A stretch of 64,000 bases of DNA from Streptomyces sp. CGMCC 4.7035 (GCF_031583065.1 NZ_CP134053.1:2232001-2296000), one strand, 5' to 3'. Numbered from the stretch's first letter, positions 8,531 through 18,027 are shown. The notes: generated by a model from the letters alone, not told the origin. Numbers and translations: made by a program.

Positions 8531-10675
8531 ATGCCCCTGCCCACACCGCCCTTTGCCAACGACGGCGATCAAGCTTCTCGCCACGACCTGTCGGTGCCCT
8601 CGCCTCCGAGGAGTGCCTCACCGGTAGCGCTCAGGGACCAGGGCAGGACACCGGCTCCACTGCCGCCCGCAGACCGGCCGCAGGGCACCGGCCCGACCCG
8701 GGCCCCCAGCCCCGCGCCCCGCCTCATCGTCGGCCTGCCGCCCGCCCACGCCGCGCTGATCTGTGTCGCCCTGCCCGGACTGGCGATCTCCACGGACCAG
8801 GGGCAGCTGACGGGTCGAGGCCTGGAGGGGTTCTACCGCGCGGGTCGGCGCACACTCGCCCGCTGCCAGGTCCGGGTGGCGGGGCGCGAGCCGGTTGCCG
8901 TGCAGGCCCGGATGGTCGCAGCCGACCGCGCCCGCTTCGTGGGGACGGTTCACGTCTCCCCGGATGCCGGCCCGGATCCGGACGTTGTCGTGGAGCGCAT
9001 CCGGTCCGCGGACGGCACCGAGCGGATCATCCTGCACAGCGCGGCCCCGCGGCCCCTCCGTCTGCCGGTGGAGGTGGCCCTCGCCACGGACCTTGCGGAG
9101 CTGGGCGCGATCGCCTCGGGCAGCACAGGGCCCGAGCTCCCCTCCACGGTCCACGACTCCGGACTCCGCTGGACCTGCCCGAAGGGCGACTCCGCGGTCA
9201 CGGCCGATCCGCCGCCCGCCGATGCCCTCGCTTCCGCCGGACTCCTGCGCTGGGAGCTGGAACTGCCACCGGGCGGGACGCGGAGCGTGGAGCTGCGCGT
9301 CCGGCCGGACATCACGAGGTTCGTCGGACCAGTGGGACGCGCCGCGACGGGCTTGCTTGCGCAGGCCCGGGCTACGGGAGACGACCCCAGAGTCGAGCCG
9401 CTGCTGCGCACCTGCGTCGAGGACCTCCAGGCGCTGCTGCTGCGCGCCCCCGGGTACCCCTCCGACACCCACCTCGCGGCGGGGGCACCGTGGCGCTGCG
9501 GACCGGCACCTGCCGAGGCCCTGACGGCGGCCCGGATGACACTGCCGCTCGGTACCCGCCTCGCCGCAGGCACCCTGCGGACCCTGGCCCGCACCCAACT
9601 CGGCGGCAGCAGCTCGCGCTCGGGCATGGTCCCAGGTCCCCGGAGGGACGCGGGCACGCACCTTCCTCCCGGCTGCACCGGTACCGAGGCCACCCTGCTG
9701 TTCCCCGTGCTCCTCGCGGAGGCCCGGAGGTGGGGACTGCCGGAGCAGGAGACTGGGGAGTTGCTGCCCGCGGCGGAGCACTGTCTGAGGTGGCTGCGCA
9801 CCGCCGTCGGCGACGGCGTCTATCTCCCCGACCCGCAGTCGAGTGGGCCGCAGCGCTGCGAGATCCAGGCATACGCCCATCGGGCTGCGGTGCTCGGTGC
9901 CGATCTGCTCGACGAGTGCGGGCGCTCGGGTGGATCAGAGCTGCGCGAGTGGGCGGAGGCGTTGCGCGACGCGTTCGGCGAGGACTTCTGGATCGAGGAC
10001 CCGTCCGGCGGCAGACCGGCGGCCGCCCGCATGCCGGACGGGCGTCTCGTGCCGCACCTCGGCGCGGGTGCCGTCCATCTGCTCGACACCGGACTGCTGG
10101 GCTGCGGAACCCTGGCGCCGGGCCTGCTTGACAAGGTGCGGACCGAGCAGCTCGTGCGGCTGCTCGGCGGTCCCTCCATGGACTCGGGCTGGGGCCTGCG
10201 TGGCCTGGGTGCCAAAGAGGCGGCGTACAACCCGTTCGGACATCGTGGTGGAGCCGTGCGGGTCCAGGAGACCGCGGTCGCCTTCGCGGGGCTGGCCGCC
10301 GCGGGTTACGAGAAGGAGGCGAGCCGGCTGCTGCACGGGCTGCTGGCCGCGGCGGAGGCGTTCGGATACCGGCTGCCCGAGATGTTCGCGGGCGAGCCCC
10401 GCACGCAAGGGAGTGCGCCGCTGCCGCATCCGGCGGCCTGCCGCCCGGCCGCCACGGCGGCTGCCGCCGGTGTGCTCCTTCTGACCGCGCTCGCGGGCGT
10501 CCGCCCGGACATCCCGGCCGGGACGGTGACCCTGCGCCCTGTCCGCAGCGCCCCGCTCGGCGAGATCGTCCTGACGGGACTGAGGGTCGCCGGGGCCCCC
10601 TTCTCCGTCCGCGTCGGCCGGCTCGGCCTGGCCATGGTTGAGGAGGCGGCTGACGGACTGCAGCTGGGCGTGTGA
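8531..10675 (+). CDS. Glycogen-debranching-type (GDE N-terminal domain) protein
   Basis: 714 residues from ATG 8531. The region around residues 70-300 starts ICVALPGLAISTDQGQLTGR and matches the glycogen-debranching-enzyme N-terminal domain; the C-terminal half has alpha/alpha-toroid character (repeated helices, GWGLRGLG and NPFGHRGGAVR segments). Such proteins are thought to act on glucan or glycan substrates; the precise activity is unknown. An alternative ATG at 8330 overlaps the previous stop and has GGGGGAG before it, but its extra 67 residues are Arg/Pro-rich with poor third-position GC and include a TTA codon at 8372-8374, rare in Streptomyces. I prefer 8531; the two genes are probably cotranscribed. 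Confidence 0.75.
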   Translation: MPLPTPPFANDGDQASRHDLSVPSPPRSASPVALRDQGRTPAPLPPADRPQGTGPTRAPSPAPRLIVGLPPAHAALICVALPGLAISTDQGQLTGRGLEGFYRAGRRTLARCQVRVAGREPVAVQARMVAADRARFVGTVHVSPDAGPDPDVVVERIRSADGTERIILHSAAPRPLRLPVEVALATDLAELGAIASGSTGPELPSTVHDSGLRWTCPKGDSAVTADPPPADALASAGLLRWELELPPGGTRSVELRVRPDITRFVGPVGRAATGLLAQARATGDDPRVEPLLRTCVEDLQALLLRAPGYPSDTHLAAGAPWRCGPAPAEALTAARMTLPLGTRLAAGTLRTLARTQLGGSSSRSGMVPGPRRDAGTHLPPGCTGTEATLLFPVLLAEARRWGLPEQETGELLPAAEHCLRWLRTAVGDGVYLPDPQSSGPQRCEIQAYAHRAAVLGADLLDECGRSGGSELREWAEALRDAFGEDFWIEDPSGGRPAAARMPDGRLVPHLGAGAVHLLDTGLLGCGTLAPGLLDKVRTEQLVRLLGGPSMDSGWGLRGLGAKEAAYNPFGHRGGAVRVQETAVAFAGLAAAGYEKEASRLLHGLLAAAEAFGYRLPEMFAGEPRTQGSAPLPHPAACRPAATAAAAGVLLLTALAGVRPDIPAGTVTLRPVRSAPLGEIVLTGLRVAGAPFSVRVGRLGLAMVEEAADGLQLGV

Positions 10676-10770
10676 CCTCGGGTGATGTATCAGAGGACCG
10701 TGGATGGTGGCTGTTGGTGAGACCTGTACCGGACAGAAGTGGATCAGTGGCCGAAGCGGTCGGGGAAGGG

Positions 10771-10796
10771 AGTGTTTATCGTCAGGAAGACGACTA
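10771..10796. promoter_or_regulatory. Possible operator upstream of the NrtR-like gene
   Basis: The sequence TCGTC-AGGAA-GACGA forms a 5-bp inverted repeat with a 5-nt spacer, ending about 20 bp before the ATG at 10807 of a DNA-binding Nudix protein. Its position suggests autoregulation. Inferred from position and symmetry only. Confidence 0.3.
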
Positions 10797-10806
10797 TGAT
10801 CGCGGC

Positions 10807-11565
10807 ATGCCCTACGACCCGTCAGCCTTTCCGCCCTTCGCCGTCACTGTGGACCTGGTCGTGCTGACCGTGCGCCGCCATGCCCTGTGTGCGCTGGCGG
10901 TACGGAGGGGCGAGCCCCCCTTCCAGGGCCGGTGGGCACTCCCAGGCGGCTTCGTACGGGCCGACGAGGACCTGGCGCAGGCCGCTGCACGCGAGCTGGC
11001 CGAGGAGACGGGGCTGCGCGCCCATGACCCGTCCGTGCCGGCTCAGGACAACGGCGCCCACTTGGAACAGCTGGCCACCTATGGCGATCCGAAACGCGAC
11101 CCGCGGATGAGGGTGGTCAGCGTCGCTCATCTAGCGCTCGCCCCCGACCTGCCCGCGCCCCGAGCCGGAGGTGACGCCAACAGCGCGCGCTGGGCGCCCG
11201 TGGAGGAGCTGCTGCAGCAGGGCGGCTACGGCAGGGACGGCGAACAGGCGGCGCCGCTCGCCTTCGATCACGCGCAGATCCTGGCGGACGGCGTCGAGCG
11301 CGCCCGCTCCAAGATCGAGTACTCGTCACTGGCCACCGCCTTCTGCCCGCCCGAGTTCACCGTCGGCGAGCTGCGCCGGGTCTACGAGGCCGTATGGGGA
11401 GTGGCGCTCGACCCGCGCAACTTCCACCGCAAGGTGACCGGCACGCCCGGCTTCCTGGTCCCCACGGGCGGCACGACGACCCGGCAGGGCGGCCGCCCCG
11501 CGCAGCTCTTCCGCGCGGGTGGCGCCACGTTGCTCAATCCGCCGATGCTGCGTCCCGAGGTCTGA
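10807..11565 (+). CDS. Nudix hydrolase domain protein with C-terminal winged helix (NrtR-like)
   Basis: 252 residues. The Nudix box lies at about 47-69 (GGFVRADEDLAQAAARELAEE with ETGL). The C-terminal half (ARSKIEYSSLATAFCPPEF, ELRRVYEAVWG, NFHRKVTGTPGFLVP) is the winged-helix module found in NrtR-type regulators of NAD metabolism and related ADP-ribose-sensing repressors. In that family the Nudix domain often senses ligand and may or may not hydrolyse it. The Nudix glutamates are intact here. ATG 10807 begins MPYDPSAFPPFAVTVDLVVL, the usual family start. A small inverted repeat sits just upstream and could be an operator. Confidence 0.8.
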   Translation: MPYDPSAFPPFAVTVDLVVLTVRRHALCALAVRRGEPPFQGRWALPGGFVRADEDLAQAAARELAEETGLRAHDPSVPAQDNGAHLEQLATYGDPKRDPRMRVVSVAHLALAPDLPAPRAGGDANSARWAPVEELLQQGGYGRDGEQAAPLAFDHAQILADGVERARSKIEYSSLATAFCPPEFTVGELRRVYEAVWGVALDPRNFHRKVTGTPGFLVPTGGTTTRQGGRPAQLFRAGGATLLNPPMLRPEV

Positions 11566-11688
11566 GAGCCCGCCGAAGGGGGCGGGAAGACAGGCTGTTC
11601 CCGATAAACATCCGAATGGAGTGCAAGTCGGCGCCCGGTCACCCTTAGGTACCCGAAAAAATGGACATATCGCGCTATCTTGCTTCGG

Positions 11689-13446
11689 GTGATCCAGGCG
11701 ATCGGACTGACCAGCCACTCCCGCGAGGACCTTCCGCCCGCCGTCGACGACGTGTCCTTCGAGGTGCACGCAGGCCGTGTCACCGCGCTCCTCGGAGCCT
11801 CCGGCGCGGGCAAGACGACGGCGCTCAGGCTCATGCTCGAACTCCAACCGGGCCGTGGCATCACCTACTTCCGGGGTCGTCCGCTGCACCGCATCGCCCA
11901 CCCCTCGCACGAAGTGGGGGTCCTCCTCGGCGATGTCCCGGGTCACCCCGCACGCACGGTCCGTGGACAGCTGCGCATGTTGTGCGCCGCTGCGGGCGCG
12001 CCCATCCGCCGTGCCGACGAGGTCCTTGAAGCGGTCGGGCTCGTCAGTCTGCGCGACGAGCGCCTGGGCACCCTTTCGCGCGGCATGGACCGCCGTCTCG
12101 GCCTCGCCTGCGCCCTGCTCGCCGACCCTCACACGCTCGTGCTCGACGACCCCGCCGCCGGGCTCTGCGCCCGCGACGGTCGTTGGCTGCACGGCGTTCT
12201 GCGTGCGCACGCCGCCCAGGGCGGCACCGTCCTGTTCGCCACGGGCGACCCCAAGGAGGCCGCACGCAACGCCGACCACGTCGTCACTCTCGACCAAGGG
12301 CGGCTCGTGGCCGACCAGCAAGCCGCCGACTTCGCCCGCACCCGACTGCGACCCCGAGTGGCGGTTCGCAGCCCGCACGCCACGCGCCTCGGCACGCTCC
12401 TCGCCAAGGAGGCCAGAACAGCGCGGCGTTCCGTGGAAGTCGTCCACGAGGACGGCAACCGGCTGACGGTCTATGGCAGTACGTGTGCCCACGTCGGCGA
12501 CACCGCGTTCCGGCACGGCATCCTCGTACACCAACTCGCTGATGAGAGCGGCGACATGGGCCCGCCCGCAGGTGTCGAGAAGACCTCCCCCTCCCCCTCG
12601 CCCTCCCCGTCTCCGCCGGCCGAGGTGCTCGAGTCGGGCAACGCGTCCCCGCTGCCACCACCCATCAGCGTCCGGCCGGCCCCCGGCCCGCTGCGCCCGC
12701 TGCGCTACGAACTGCGCCGCGCCACCGGTGTCGGCACCGGCTACCTCACCGCGGCCGCCGTGCTTGTCACCTCCGCCCTCGTCTCCGTACTCCTCGCACG
12801 CATCGGACACACCCCGCAGCCCCGCCTGCTGGCCGCCTGGCCGTACGAGCTGCCGCTGCCGCCAGCGGCGCTCGGCGCGGGCCTGCTGGGAGCCGCGGCC
12901 TTCGGCGATGAATTCCGCCATCCCGCCCTGGCGGCGGACCGCGGCACCGTCCCTCGCCGCCTAGGACTGCTCGCCGCGAAACTCCTCGTCACCGGTGCCA
13001 TCGCGCTGGCGCCGGCCCTGCTCGCCGTCGGCTGCGATCTCGGGATGCTCTATCTCTTCTACGGAGGGGAGCTCGGGAGTGTTCCCGCCGACTGGCTTCC
13101 TCTCGGCGCGAGTTGGGCCGGGCTTGTCGTGGGGTGCGCCTGGGCCGGTGTACTGGCTGCCGGAATCTTCCGGTCCACGAGTGCCGGGCTCGCCGCGGTG
13201 CTCGCGGTGCCCGTCCTCGTCGTCCCCCTAGTACAGAAGGTGCTGGGGGGAGCGCCTGTCCGCACCGCGGCGGGGTTCACGGCGCGGATGCGTGAGCTGA
13301 CGCTGCTGCCGTGGCTCTTCGGGGAGCGGTATCCGGCCGCCGTGGCGCGCGTGATCGCGCAACCCGTGGGTGGAGCGATGGCCTTCTCTCTGGCCGCGCT
13401 GCTCTGCGCGTATCTGCTCACAACCCTGCGCGGCAGGGTCAGATGA
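11689..13446 (+). CDS. ABC transporter: ATPase fused to membrane domain
   Basis: About 585 residues. Residues 1-210 are an ABC ATPase: Walker A GASGAGKTT, a degenerate signature LSRGMDRRL in place of LSGGQ, and Walker B LVLDDP with Asp where most have the catalytic Glu. A linker of Ser-Pro repeats (around 12590-12620) leads to a membrane domain with about six hydrophobic segments in the last 250 residues. The fusion suggests an export-type or ABC-2-like transporter; substrate unknown. GTG at 11689 or TTG at 11680 can be the start. A TATCTT -10-like box lies just before them, suggesting a nearly leaderless message. Confidence 0.75.
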   Translation: MIQAIGLTSHSREDLPPAVDDVSFEVHAGRVTALLGASGAGKTTALRLMLELQPGRGITYFRGRPLHRIAHPSHEVGVLLGDVPGHPARTVRGQLRMLCAAAGAPIRRADEVLEAVGLVSLRDERLGTLSRGMDRRLGLACALLADPHTLVLDDPAAGLCARDGRWLHGVLRAHAAQGGTVLFATGDPKEAARNADHVVTLDQGRLVADQQAADFARTRLRPRVAVRSPHATRLGTLLAKEARTARRSVEVVHEDGNRLTVYGSTCAHVGDTAFRHGILVHQLADESGDMGPPAGVEKTSPSPSPSPSPPAEVLESGNASPLPPPISVRPAPGPLRPLRYELRRATGVGTGYLTAAAVLVTSALVSVLLARIGHTPQPRLLAAWPYELPLPPAALGAGLLGAAAFGDEFRHPALAADRGTVPRRLGLLAAKLLVTGAIALAPALLAVGCDLGMLYLFYGGELGSVPADWLPLGASWAGLVVGCAWAGVLAAGIFRSTSAGLAAVLAVPVLVVPLVQKVLGGAPVRTAAGFTARMRELTLLPWLFGERYPAAVARVIAQPVGGAMAFSLAALLCAYLLTTLRGRVR

Positions 13447-13609
13447 CGACCGTCCGTGCCCATCCGTTCCCGCCGTGCGCACAACTTCCCCGAAGAACGC
13501 CCATTTCTTTCCGATAAGGCGTCAATTAGGACGCCGTGAGCGATCACCCTTTCGTGTGCTTTTCACCAAAGACCTCAAGGGAGTTGGAAACGGAGCCGAC
13601 AAAGGATCC

Positions 13610-14497
13610 GTGAGTACCCTTGCGCACACCATGATGACCGCCGCCCGCTCAGCAGATTCCGGCCTCGCCGGACCGGGCGAACTCGACCGCTACCCCTACG
13701 CCGAGGCGCCCGCCGCCGACCGCGTCGGCGCACCCTCATGGGAGGGCGCGGACCCGGAACTGGGCCGCGTCGGCCGGCGCGCCGCAGGCAACCGCGGACG
13801 CGGACTGCACGGCCAACTCGTCCAGCAGCTCGGCCAGATGATCGTCTCCGGCGACCTGGGCGCGGACCGCCCACTGGTGCCCGAGGAGATCGGCCAGCGC
13901 TTCGAGGTCTCCCGCACCGTCGTCCGTGAGTCACTGCGCGTCCTGGAGGCCAAGGGCCTGGTCAGCGCCCGCCCGAACGTCGGCACGCGCGTGCGCCCGG
14001 TGAGCGACTGGAACCTCCTCGACCCGGACATCATCGAATGGCGGGCCTTCGGGCCGCAGCGCGACGACCAGCGCCGTGAGCTCAGCGAGCTGCGCTGGAC
14101 CATCGAGCCGCTCGCCGCCCGCCTCGCCGCCGGCCATGGGCGCGAGGAGGTGCAGCAGCGGCTCGGCGACATGGTCGAGATCATGGGTCACGCCATGGGG
14201 CAGGGCGACTCGCTGACCTTCTCGCGCGCCGACACGGAGTTCCACTCGCTGCTCATCCAGGTCGCCGGAAACCGCATGCTGGAGCACCTCTCGGGCATCG
14301 TCTCGGCCGCCCTCCAGGTTTCCGGCGGCCCGGTCACCGGCTGCGACCGCCCGAACGACACCGCCCTGGCCCAGCATGCCCGCATCGTCGACGCGCTCGC
14401 CTCGGGCGACGGCGCAGCCGCTGAGGGAGCGATGCGTCAGCTGCTGACCGTCCACCCCGAGGTGGAGCGCGTGGTGCCCGCGCCGCGCGAGCACTGA
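13610..14497 (+). CDS. whiH: GntR-family sporulation regulator WhiH
   Basis: 295 residues, the length I know for S. coelicolor WhiH, and located directly upstream of hrdB as there. After a ~60-residue variable leader comes the GntR winged helix (66-130: LHGQLVQQLGQMIVSGDLGA, EEIGQRFEVSRTVVRESLRV, ARPNVGTRV) and then an FCD ligand-binding domain with SELRWTIEPLAARLAAGH, the DTEFHSLLIQVAGN segment and a closing QHARIVDALASGD. WhiH is needed for aerial-hypha septation in S. coelicolor and is thought to repress its own gene. GTG 13610 is the chosen start. Confidence 0.88.
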   Translation: MSTLAHTMMTAARSADSGLAGPGELDRYPYAEAPAADRVGAPSWEGADPELGRVGRRAAGNRGRGLHGQLVQQLGQMIVSGDLGADRPLVPEEIGQRFEVSRTVVRESLRVLEAKGLVSARPNVGTRVRPVSDWNLLDPDIIEWRAFGPQRDDQRRELSELRWTIEPLAARLAAGHGREEVQQRLGDMVEIMGHAMGQGDSLTFSRADTEFHSLLIQVAGNRMLEHLSGIVSAALQVSGGPVTGCDRPNDTALAQHARIVDALASGDGAAAEGAMRQLLTVHPEVERVVPAPREH

Positions 14498-15090
14498 CCG
14501 CATTCCGCTGGCGGTGCGACCGGGAGCGGGCGCCCATGTGGGACAGAGCCCGGCCTGCGCGGTCGACGGCTGCAGGGCGCCGTTCACCCGCCGTCGGACT
14601 CCGTCGGATCCTCCAGGGACCCGGCGGAGCCCGACGGAGACCAGGGGCGCCCGCCGGTCCGAGGGCGGCGTGGGCGTGGAAGTCCCGGTGCCGGTCGGCC
14701 GTCGCGGAGGTCCCGCTGCCGGTTGTGGGTGTTGTGACGCGGGTCACGGTTCCCGGGTGTCGCTCACGGCTTCCACGGTGCGACAGGGTGTGGAGTCGTC
14801 GGCGCTTGGATGCGGGTCATGACGCCGACCGACCACCTCTGCCCGCATCTGGGCGTTTTTGAGTGGTTACGGGGTGTGACCCGGGCCACGAAGATTGGGC
14901 GTAACGCTCTTCGGAACTGCGCGATGACCTAAGAGGTGACAGCCGAGGAGGGAATACGGACGCCGTTTACGGCGCTGTGCATCTTCCCGGCCCCCGCCCG
15001 CGCCGTCGGCCCATCCCCAAGCCGGCGGTCGGCTCCTGTCCGCTGTGGACGGGGCCGGAAGCCGTTTTCCAACGTTCCGAGAGGTTGTTC
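14498..15090 (+). promoter_or_regulatory. hrdB upstream region with ECF-type promoter candidate
   Basis: This 590-bp gap has no convincing gene. A loose inverted repeat (arms near 14599-14607 and 14632-14639) may end whiH transcription, but it lacks a T-run. At 14901 GTAACGC is followed after 14 bases by CGATGA (14922-14927), an ECF-sigma-like spacing. In S. griseus hrdB is transcribed by the ECF sigma factor ShbA, so this is the best candidate for the equivalent promoter. It would give a leader of roughly 160 bases. Confidence 0.5.
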
Positions 15091-16623
15091 GTGTCGGCCA
15101 GCACATCCCGTACGCTCCCGCCGGAGATCGCCGAGTCCGTCTCTGTCATGGCTCTCATTGAGCGGGGAAAGGCTGAGGGGCAGATCGCCGGCGACGATGT
15201 GCGTCGGGCCTTCGAAGCTGACCAGATTCCGGCCACTCAGTGGAAGAACGTACTGCGCAGCCTCAACCAGATCCTCGAGGAAGAGGGTGTGACGCTGATG
15301 GTCAGTGCCGCAGAGCCCAAGCGCACACGAAAGAGCGTCGCAGCGAAGAGTCCGGCCAAGCGCACCGCCACCAAGACCGTCGCGGCGAAGACGGTGACCA
15401 CCAAGAAGGCCGCCGCCCCCGCTGCTCCGGCGGTGCCGGTCGCCGATGACCCGGCTGAGGACGCGTCCGTCAAGAAGGCCGCTGCCAAGAAGGCGGTCGC
15501 CAAGAAGGCGGTCGCCAAGAAGACGGTTGCGAAGAAGGCCGTCGCCAAGAAGACGACCGCCAAGAAGGACGACGTCGAGCTGCTTGAGGACGACGTCCTC
15601 GAGGAGGCCCCCGGCAAGGGCGGCGACGAGCCCGAGGGCGCCGAGAACGCAGGCTTCGTGCTCTCCGACGAGGACGAGGACGACGCGCCCGCGCAGCAGG
15701 TCGCCGCGGCCGGTGCCACCGCCGACCCGGTCAAGGACTATCTCAAGCAGATCGGAAAGGTCCCCCTGCTCAACGCCGAGCAGGAGGTCGAGCTCGCCAA
15801 GCGCATCGAGGCAGGCCTGTTCGCCGAGGACAAGCTGGCCAACGCGGACAAGCTCGCCCCCAAGCTCAAGCGCGAGCTGGAGATCATCGCCGAGGACGGC
15901 CGCCGCGCCAAGAACCACCTCCTGGAGGCCAACCTCCGTCTGGTGGTCTCGCTGGCCAAGCGCTACACCGGCCGCGGCATGCTCTTCCTGGACCTCATCC
16001 AGGAGGGCAACCTCGGTCTGATCCGTGCGGTCGAGAAGTTCGACTACACCAAGGGCTACAAGTTCTCCACGTACGCCACCTGGTGGATCCGTCAGGCGAT
16101 CACCCGCGCCATGGCCGACCAGGCTCGCACCATCCGTATCCCGGTGCACATGGTCGAGGTCATCAACAAGCTCGCGCGCGTGCAGCGCCAGATGCTCCAG
16201 GACCTGGGTCGCGAGCCCACCCCGGAGGAGCTGGCCAAGGAGCTCGACATGACCCCGGAGAAGGTCATCGAGGTCCAGAAGTACGGCCGTGAGCCCATCT
16301 CGCTGCACACCCCGCTGGGTGAGGACGGCGACAGCGAGTTCGGTGACCTCATCGAGGACTCCGAGGCCGTCGTCCCGGCCGACGCGGTCAGCTTCACGCT
16401 CCTCCAGGAGCAGCTGCACTCGGTCCTGGACACCCTGTCCGAGCGCGAGGCGGGAGTCGTCTCCATGCGCTTCGGTCTCACCGACGGTCAGCCGAAGACC
16501 CTCGACGAGATCGGCAAGGTGTACGGCGTCACCCGTGAGCGCATCCGCCAGATCGAGTCCAAGACGATGTCGAAGCTGCGTCACCCGTCGCGGTCCCAGG
16601 TGCTGCGCGACTACCTCGACTAG
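15091..16623 (+). CDS. hrdB: Principal RNA polymerase sigma factor HrdB (sigma-70 group 1)
   Basis: 510 residues from GTG 15091. Residues 1-75 are the sigma 1.1-like region ([20 protein letters not shown]). About 75-165 is a Lys/Ala/Thr-rich tract with repeated KKAVAKKx units and then an acidic stretch. From ~208 on it is a complete housekeeping sigma factor: region 1.2 ([20 protein letters not shown]), region 2 with [20 protein letters not shown], region 3, and region 4.2 with [20 protein letters not shown] ending RDYLD. It is nearly identical to S. coelicolor HrdB outside the basic tract. A clear terminator follows. Confidence 0.98.
   Translation: MSASTSRTLPPEIAESVSVMALIERGKAEGQIAGDDVRRAFEADQIPATQWKNVLRSLNQILEEEGVTLMVSAAEPKRTRKSVAAKSPAKRTATKTVAAKTVTTKKAAAPAAPAVPVADDPAEDASVKKAAAKKAVAKKAVAKKTVAKKAVAKKTTAKKDDVELLEDDVLEEAPGKGGDEPEGAENAGFVLSDEDEDDAPAQQVAAAGATADPVKDYLKQIGKVPLLNAEQEVELAKRIEAGLFAEDKLANADKLAPKLKRELEIIAEDGRRAKNHLLEANLRLVVSLAKRYTGRGMLFLDLIQEGNLGLIRAVEKFDYTKGYKFSTYATWWIRQAITRAMADQARTIRIPVHMVEVINKLARVQRQMLQDLGREPTPEELAKELDMTPEKVIEVQKYGREPISLHTPLGEDGDSEFGDLIEDSEAVVPADAVSFTLLQEQLHSVLDTLSEREAGVVSMRFGLTDGQPKTLDEIGKVYGVTRERIRQIESKTMSKLRHPSRSQVLRDYLD
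15469..15570 (+). repeat. Lys/Ala coding repeat inside hrdB
   Basis: Fifteen-base units of the type AAGAAGGCGGTCGCC recur several times and encode [15 protein letters not shown]. The tract is histone-H1-like, highly basic, and differs in length between Streptomyces species, consistent with slippage in a spacer between sigma regions 1.1 and 1.2. Confidence 0.8.
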
Positions 16624-16645
16624 GCGAGCCTCGACAGCGCGTCGG

Positions 16646-16680
16646 AAAGAGCCCGGCTCCGGTGTGGAGTCGGGCCCTTT
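16646..16680 (+). terminator. Terminator after hrdB
   Basis: Stem GCCCGGCTCC / GGAGTCGGGC (one mismatch) with a 5-nt loop at 16651-16675, followed by CCTTT and preceded by AAAGA, about 25 bp after the hrdB stop. Confidence 0.8.
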
Positions 16681-16748
16681 CGCGTGCGCGATGCGATGAC
16701 CTGAATCACTGTGGGTGTTCCACGACAACCTCACAGTGAGGAGTGCGC

Positions 16749-17567
16749 ATGCGTCGTCCCTTCGCCGGAGCGTTGGCCCTCGCAGCTGCGGCAGCCCTGA
16801 TACCACTCGCTTCCCCCGCATCCGCGACGTCCGACAGCGTCGTCATCGGAGGCTTTCCGGTCGACATCTCGCAGAGCCCGTGGACGGTCGCCCTCTCCAG
16901 CCGTGACCGGTTCGGAGGTACGCGGGCAGGGCAGTTCTGCGGGGGAGTGGCGGTGGACCGTTCCAGGGTCCTGACCGCGGCCCACTGTCTGAGCGCGGCC
17001 GTCCTGGGAGCGCCGCCGGGTCAAATGGCGGACCTGAAGATCATCACGGACCGTACGGACCTGTTGTCCAGTCGAGGCAAGGAGGTCGCGGTGACCGCCA
17101 CCTGGGTGAATCCCCAGTACAACAGTTTTACCAATGCCGGGGACTTTGCCGTTCTCACCCTTGCCTCCCCGCTTCCCCCGAGCTCGGTCATCCCCATGGC
17201 CGCGGCCGGCGATCAGGCCTATACACCAGGTACGGCCGCGACGGTGTACGGCTGGGGTGACTCAACAGGGGGCGGCGACTACGCACTGAGTCTGCGTGGC
17301 GCGAACGTACAGGTCCTGCCGGATACGGCCTGTCAACAGGCGTATCCGGGCGGCCTGGGGGGGAAGTACGTGGCCGAGTCCATGCTGTGTGCCGGGGTGT
17401 CCGCGGGCGGCCACGACGCCTGTCAAGGAGACAGTGGGGGGCCGCTGGTCGCCAAAGGGCGCCTGATCGGCCTGGTGTCATGGGGGAACGGCTGCGGGCA
17501 GGCCGGCAGCCCCGGGGTCTATACGAGGATCTCGGAGGTCGTGAAAACGCTGACGGTCGGCCGCTGA
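16749..17567 (+). CDS. Secreted trypsin-like serine protease (S1A)
   Basis: 272 residues. A signal peptide (MRRPFAGALALAAAAALIPL, cleavage near ASA-26) precedes VVIGGFPVDISQSPW, the activated trypsin N-terminus. The triad is visible: His79 in TAAHC, Asp132 in NAGDFAVL, Ser229 in GDSGGP. Cysteine pairs match trypsin-fold disulfides, and GWG and SWGNGCG segments are present. Exported protease of unknown target. ATG 16749 is 5 bases after GAGGAG; a GTG six bases earlier is less well placed. Confidence 0.92.
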   Translation: MRRPFAGALALAAAAALIPLASPASATSDSVVIGGFPVDISQSPWTVALSSRDRFGGTRAGQFCGGVAVDRSRVLTAAHCLSAAVLGAPPGQMADLKIITDRTDLLSSRGKEVAVTATWVNPQYNSFTNAGDFAVLTLASPLPPSSVIPMAAAGDQAYTPGTAATVYGWGDSTGGGDYALSLRGANVQVLPDTACQQAYPGGLGGKYVAESMLCAGVSAGGHDACQGDSGGPLVAKGRLIGLVSWGNGCGQAGSPGVYTRISEVVKTLTVGR

Positions 17568-17576
17568 GCACAGCGA

Positions 17577-17606
17577 GCCCGTACGGGAACCTCCGTAAGT
17601 ACGGGC
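17577..17606 (+). terminator. Terminator-like hairpin after the protease gene
   Basis: Perfect 8-bp stem GCCCGTAC / GTACGGGC with a 14-nt loop, 10 bp after the protease stop. No T-run, as is common in Streptomyces. Confidence 0.6.
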
Positions 17607-17712
17607 ACTGAAGCGGTCCCTGTACGCATAAGGGAGGGCCTTGGGCCGTCGCCGCCGGCCGTCCGAGCCGGGTACGTGTCAGAAACCCGCTGTGGGACGC
17701 ACGGTACGAGTA

Positions 17713-17750
17713 CGGGCGGCCACTCCTGTCACCAGGGGGGTGGCCGCCCG
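17713..17750. terminator. Hairpin downstream of the DUF7455 gene
   Basis: Perfect 11-bp stem (17713-17723 with 17740-17750, CGGGCGGCCAC / GTGGCCGCCCG) with a 16-nt loop, between two convergent genes. It can serve the minus-strand DUF7455 gene or both. Confidence 0.65.
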
Positions 17751-17796
17751 TTCACCGGCCTCGGTGCCGGTGTCGGCTCGTCGTGGACGCGAAGTG

Positions 17797-18027
17797 TCAG
17801 CGTTCCTCTTCGGATGCGCTTGCCGGAACGGAGGTGAGCCGCTCCGTCTCGTCCTGTATCTCAGCGGCGATCTTCTTGAGTTCCGGCTCGAACTTGCGAC
17901 CATGGTGGGCGCAAAAGAGCAGTTCTCCGCCGCTCAGGAGGACGACGCGCAGGTACGCCTGGGCGCCGCAACGGTCGCAGCGGTCAGCGGCCGTCAGCGG
18001 GCTCGCGGGGGTCAGAACAGTAGTCAC
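17797..18027 (-). CDS. DUF7455 zinc-ribbon-like small protein
   Basis: 76 residues. Begins MTTVLTPASPLTAADRCDRC, has CDRCGAQAYLRVVLLSGGEL and then LLFCAHHGRKFEPEL, so a CxxC...CxxH metal site is probable. A small protein of this kind sits between the hrdB and topoisomerase genes in Streptomyces; its function is not known. ATG 18027 is the only sensible start. It is divergent from parE. Confidence 0.85.
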   Translation of the reverse strand: MTTVLTPASPLTAADRCDRCGAQAYLRVVLLSGGELLFCAHHGRKFEPELKKIAAEIQDETERLTSVPASASEEER

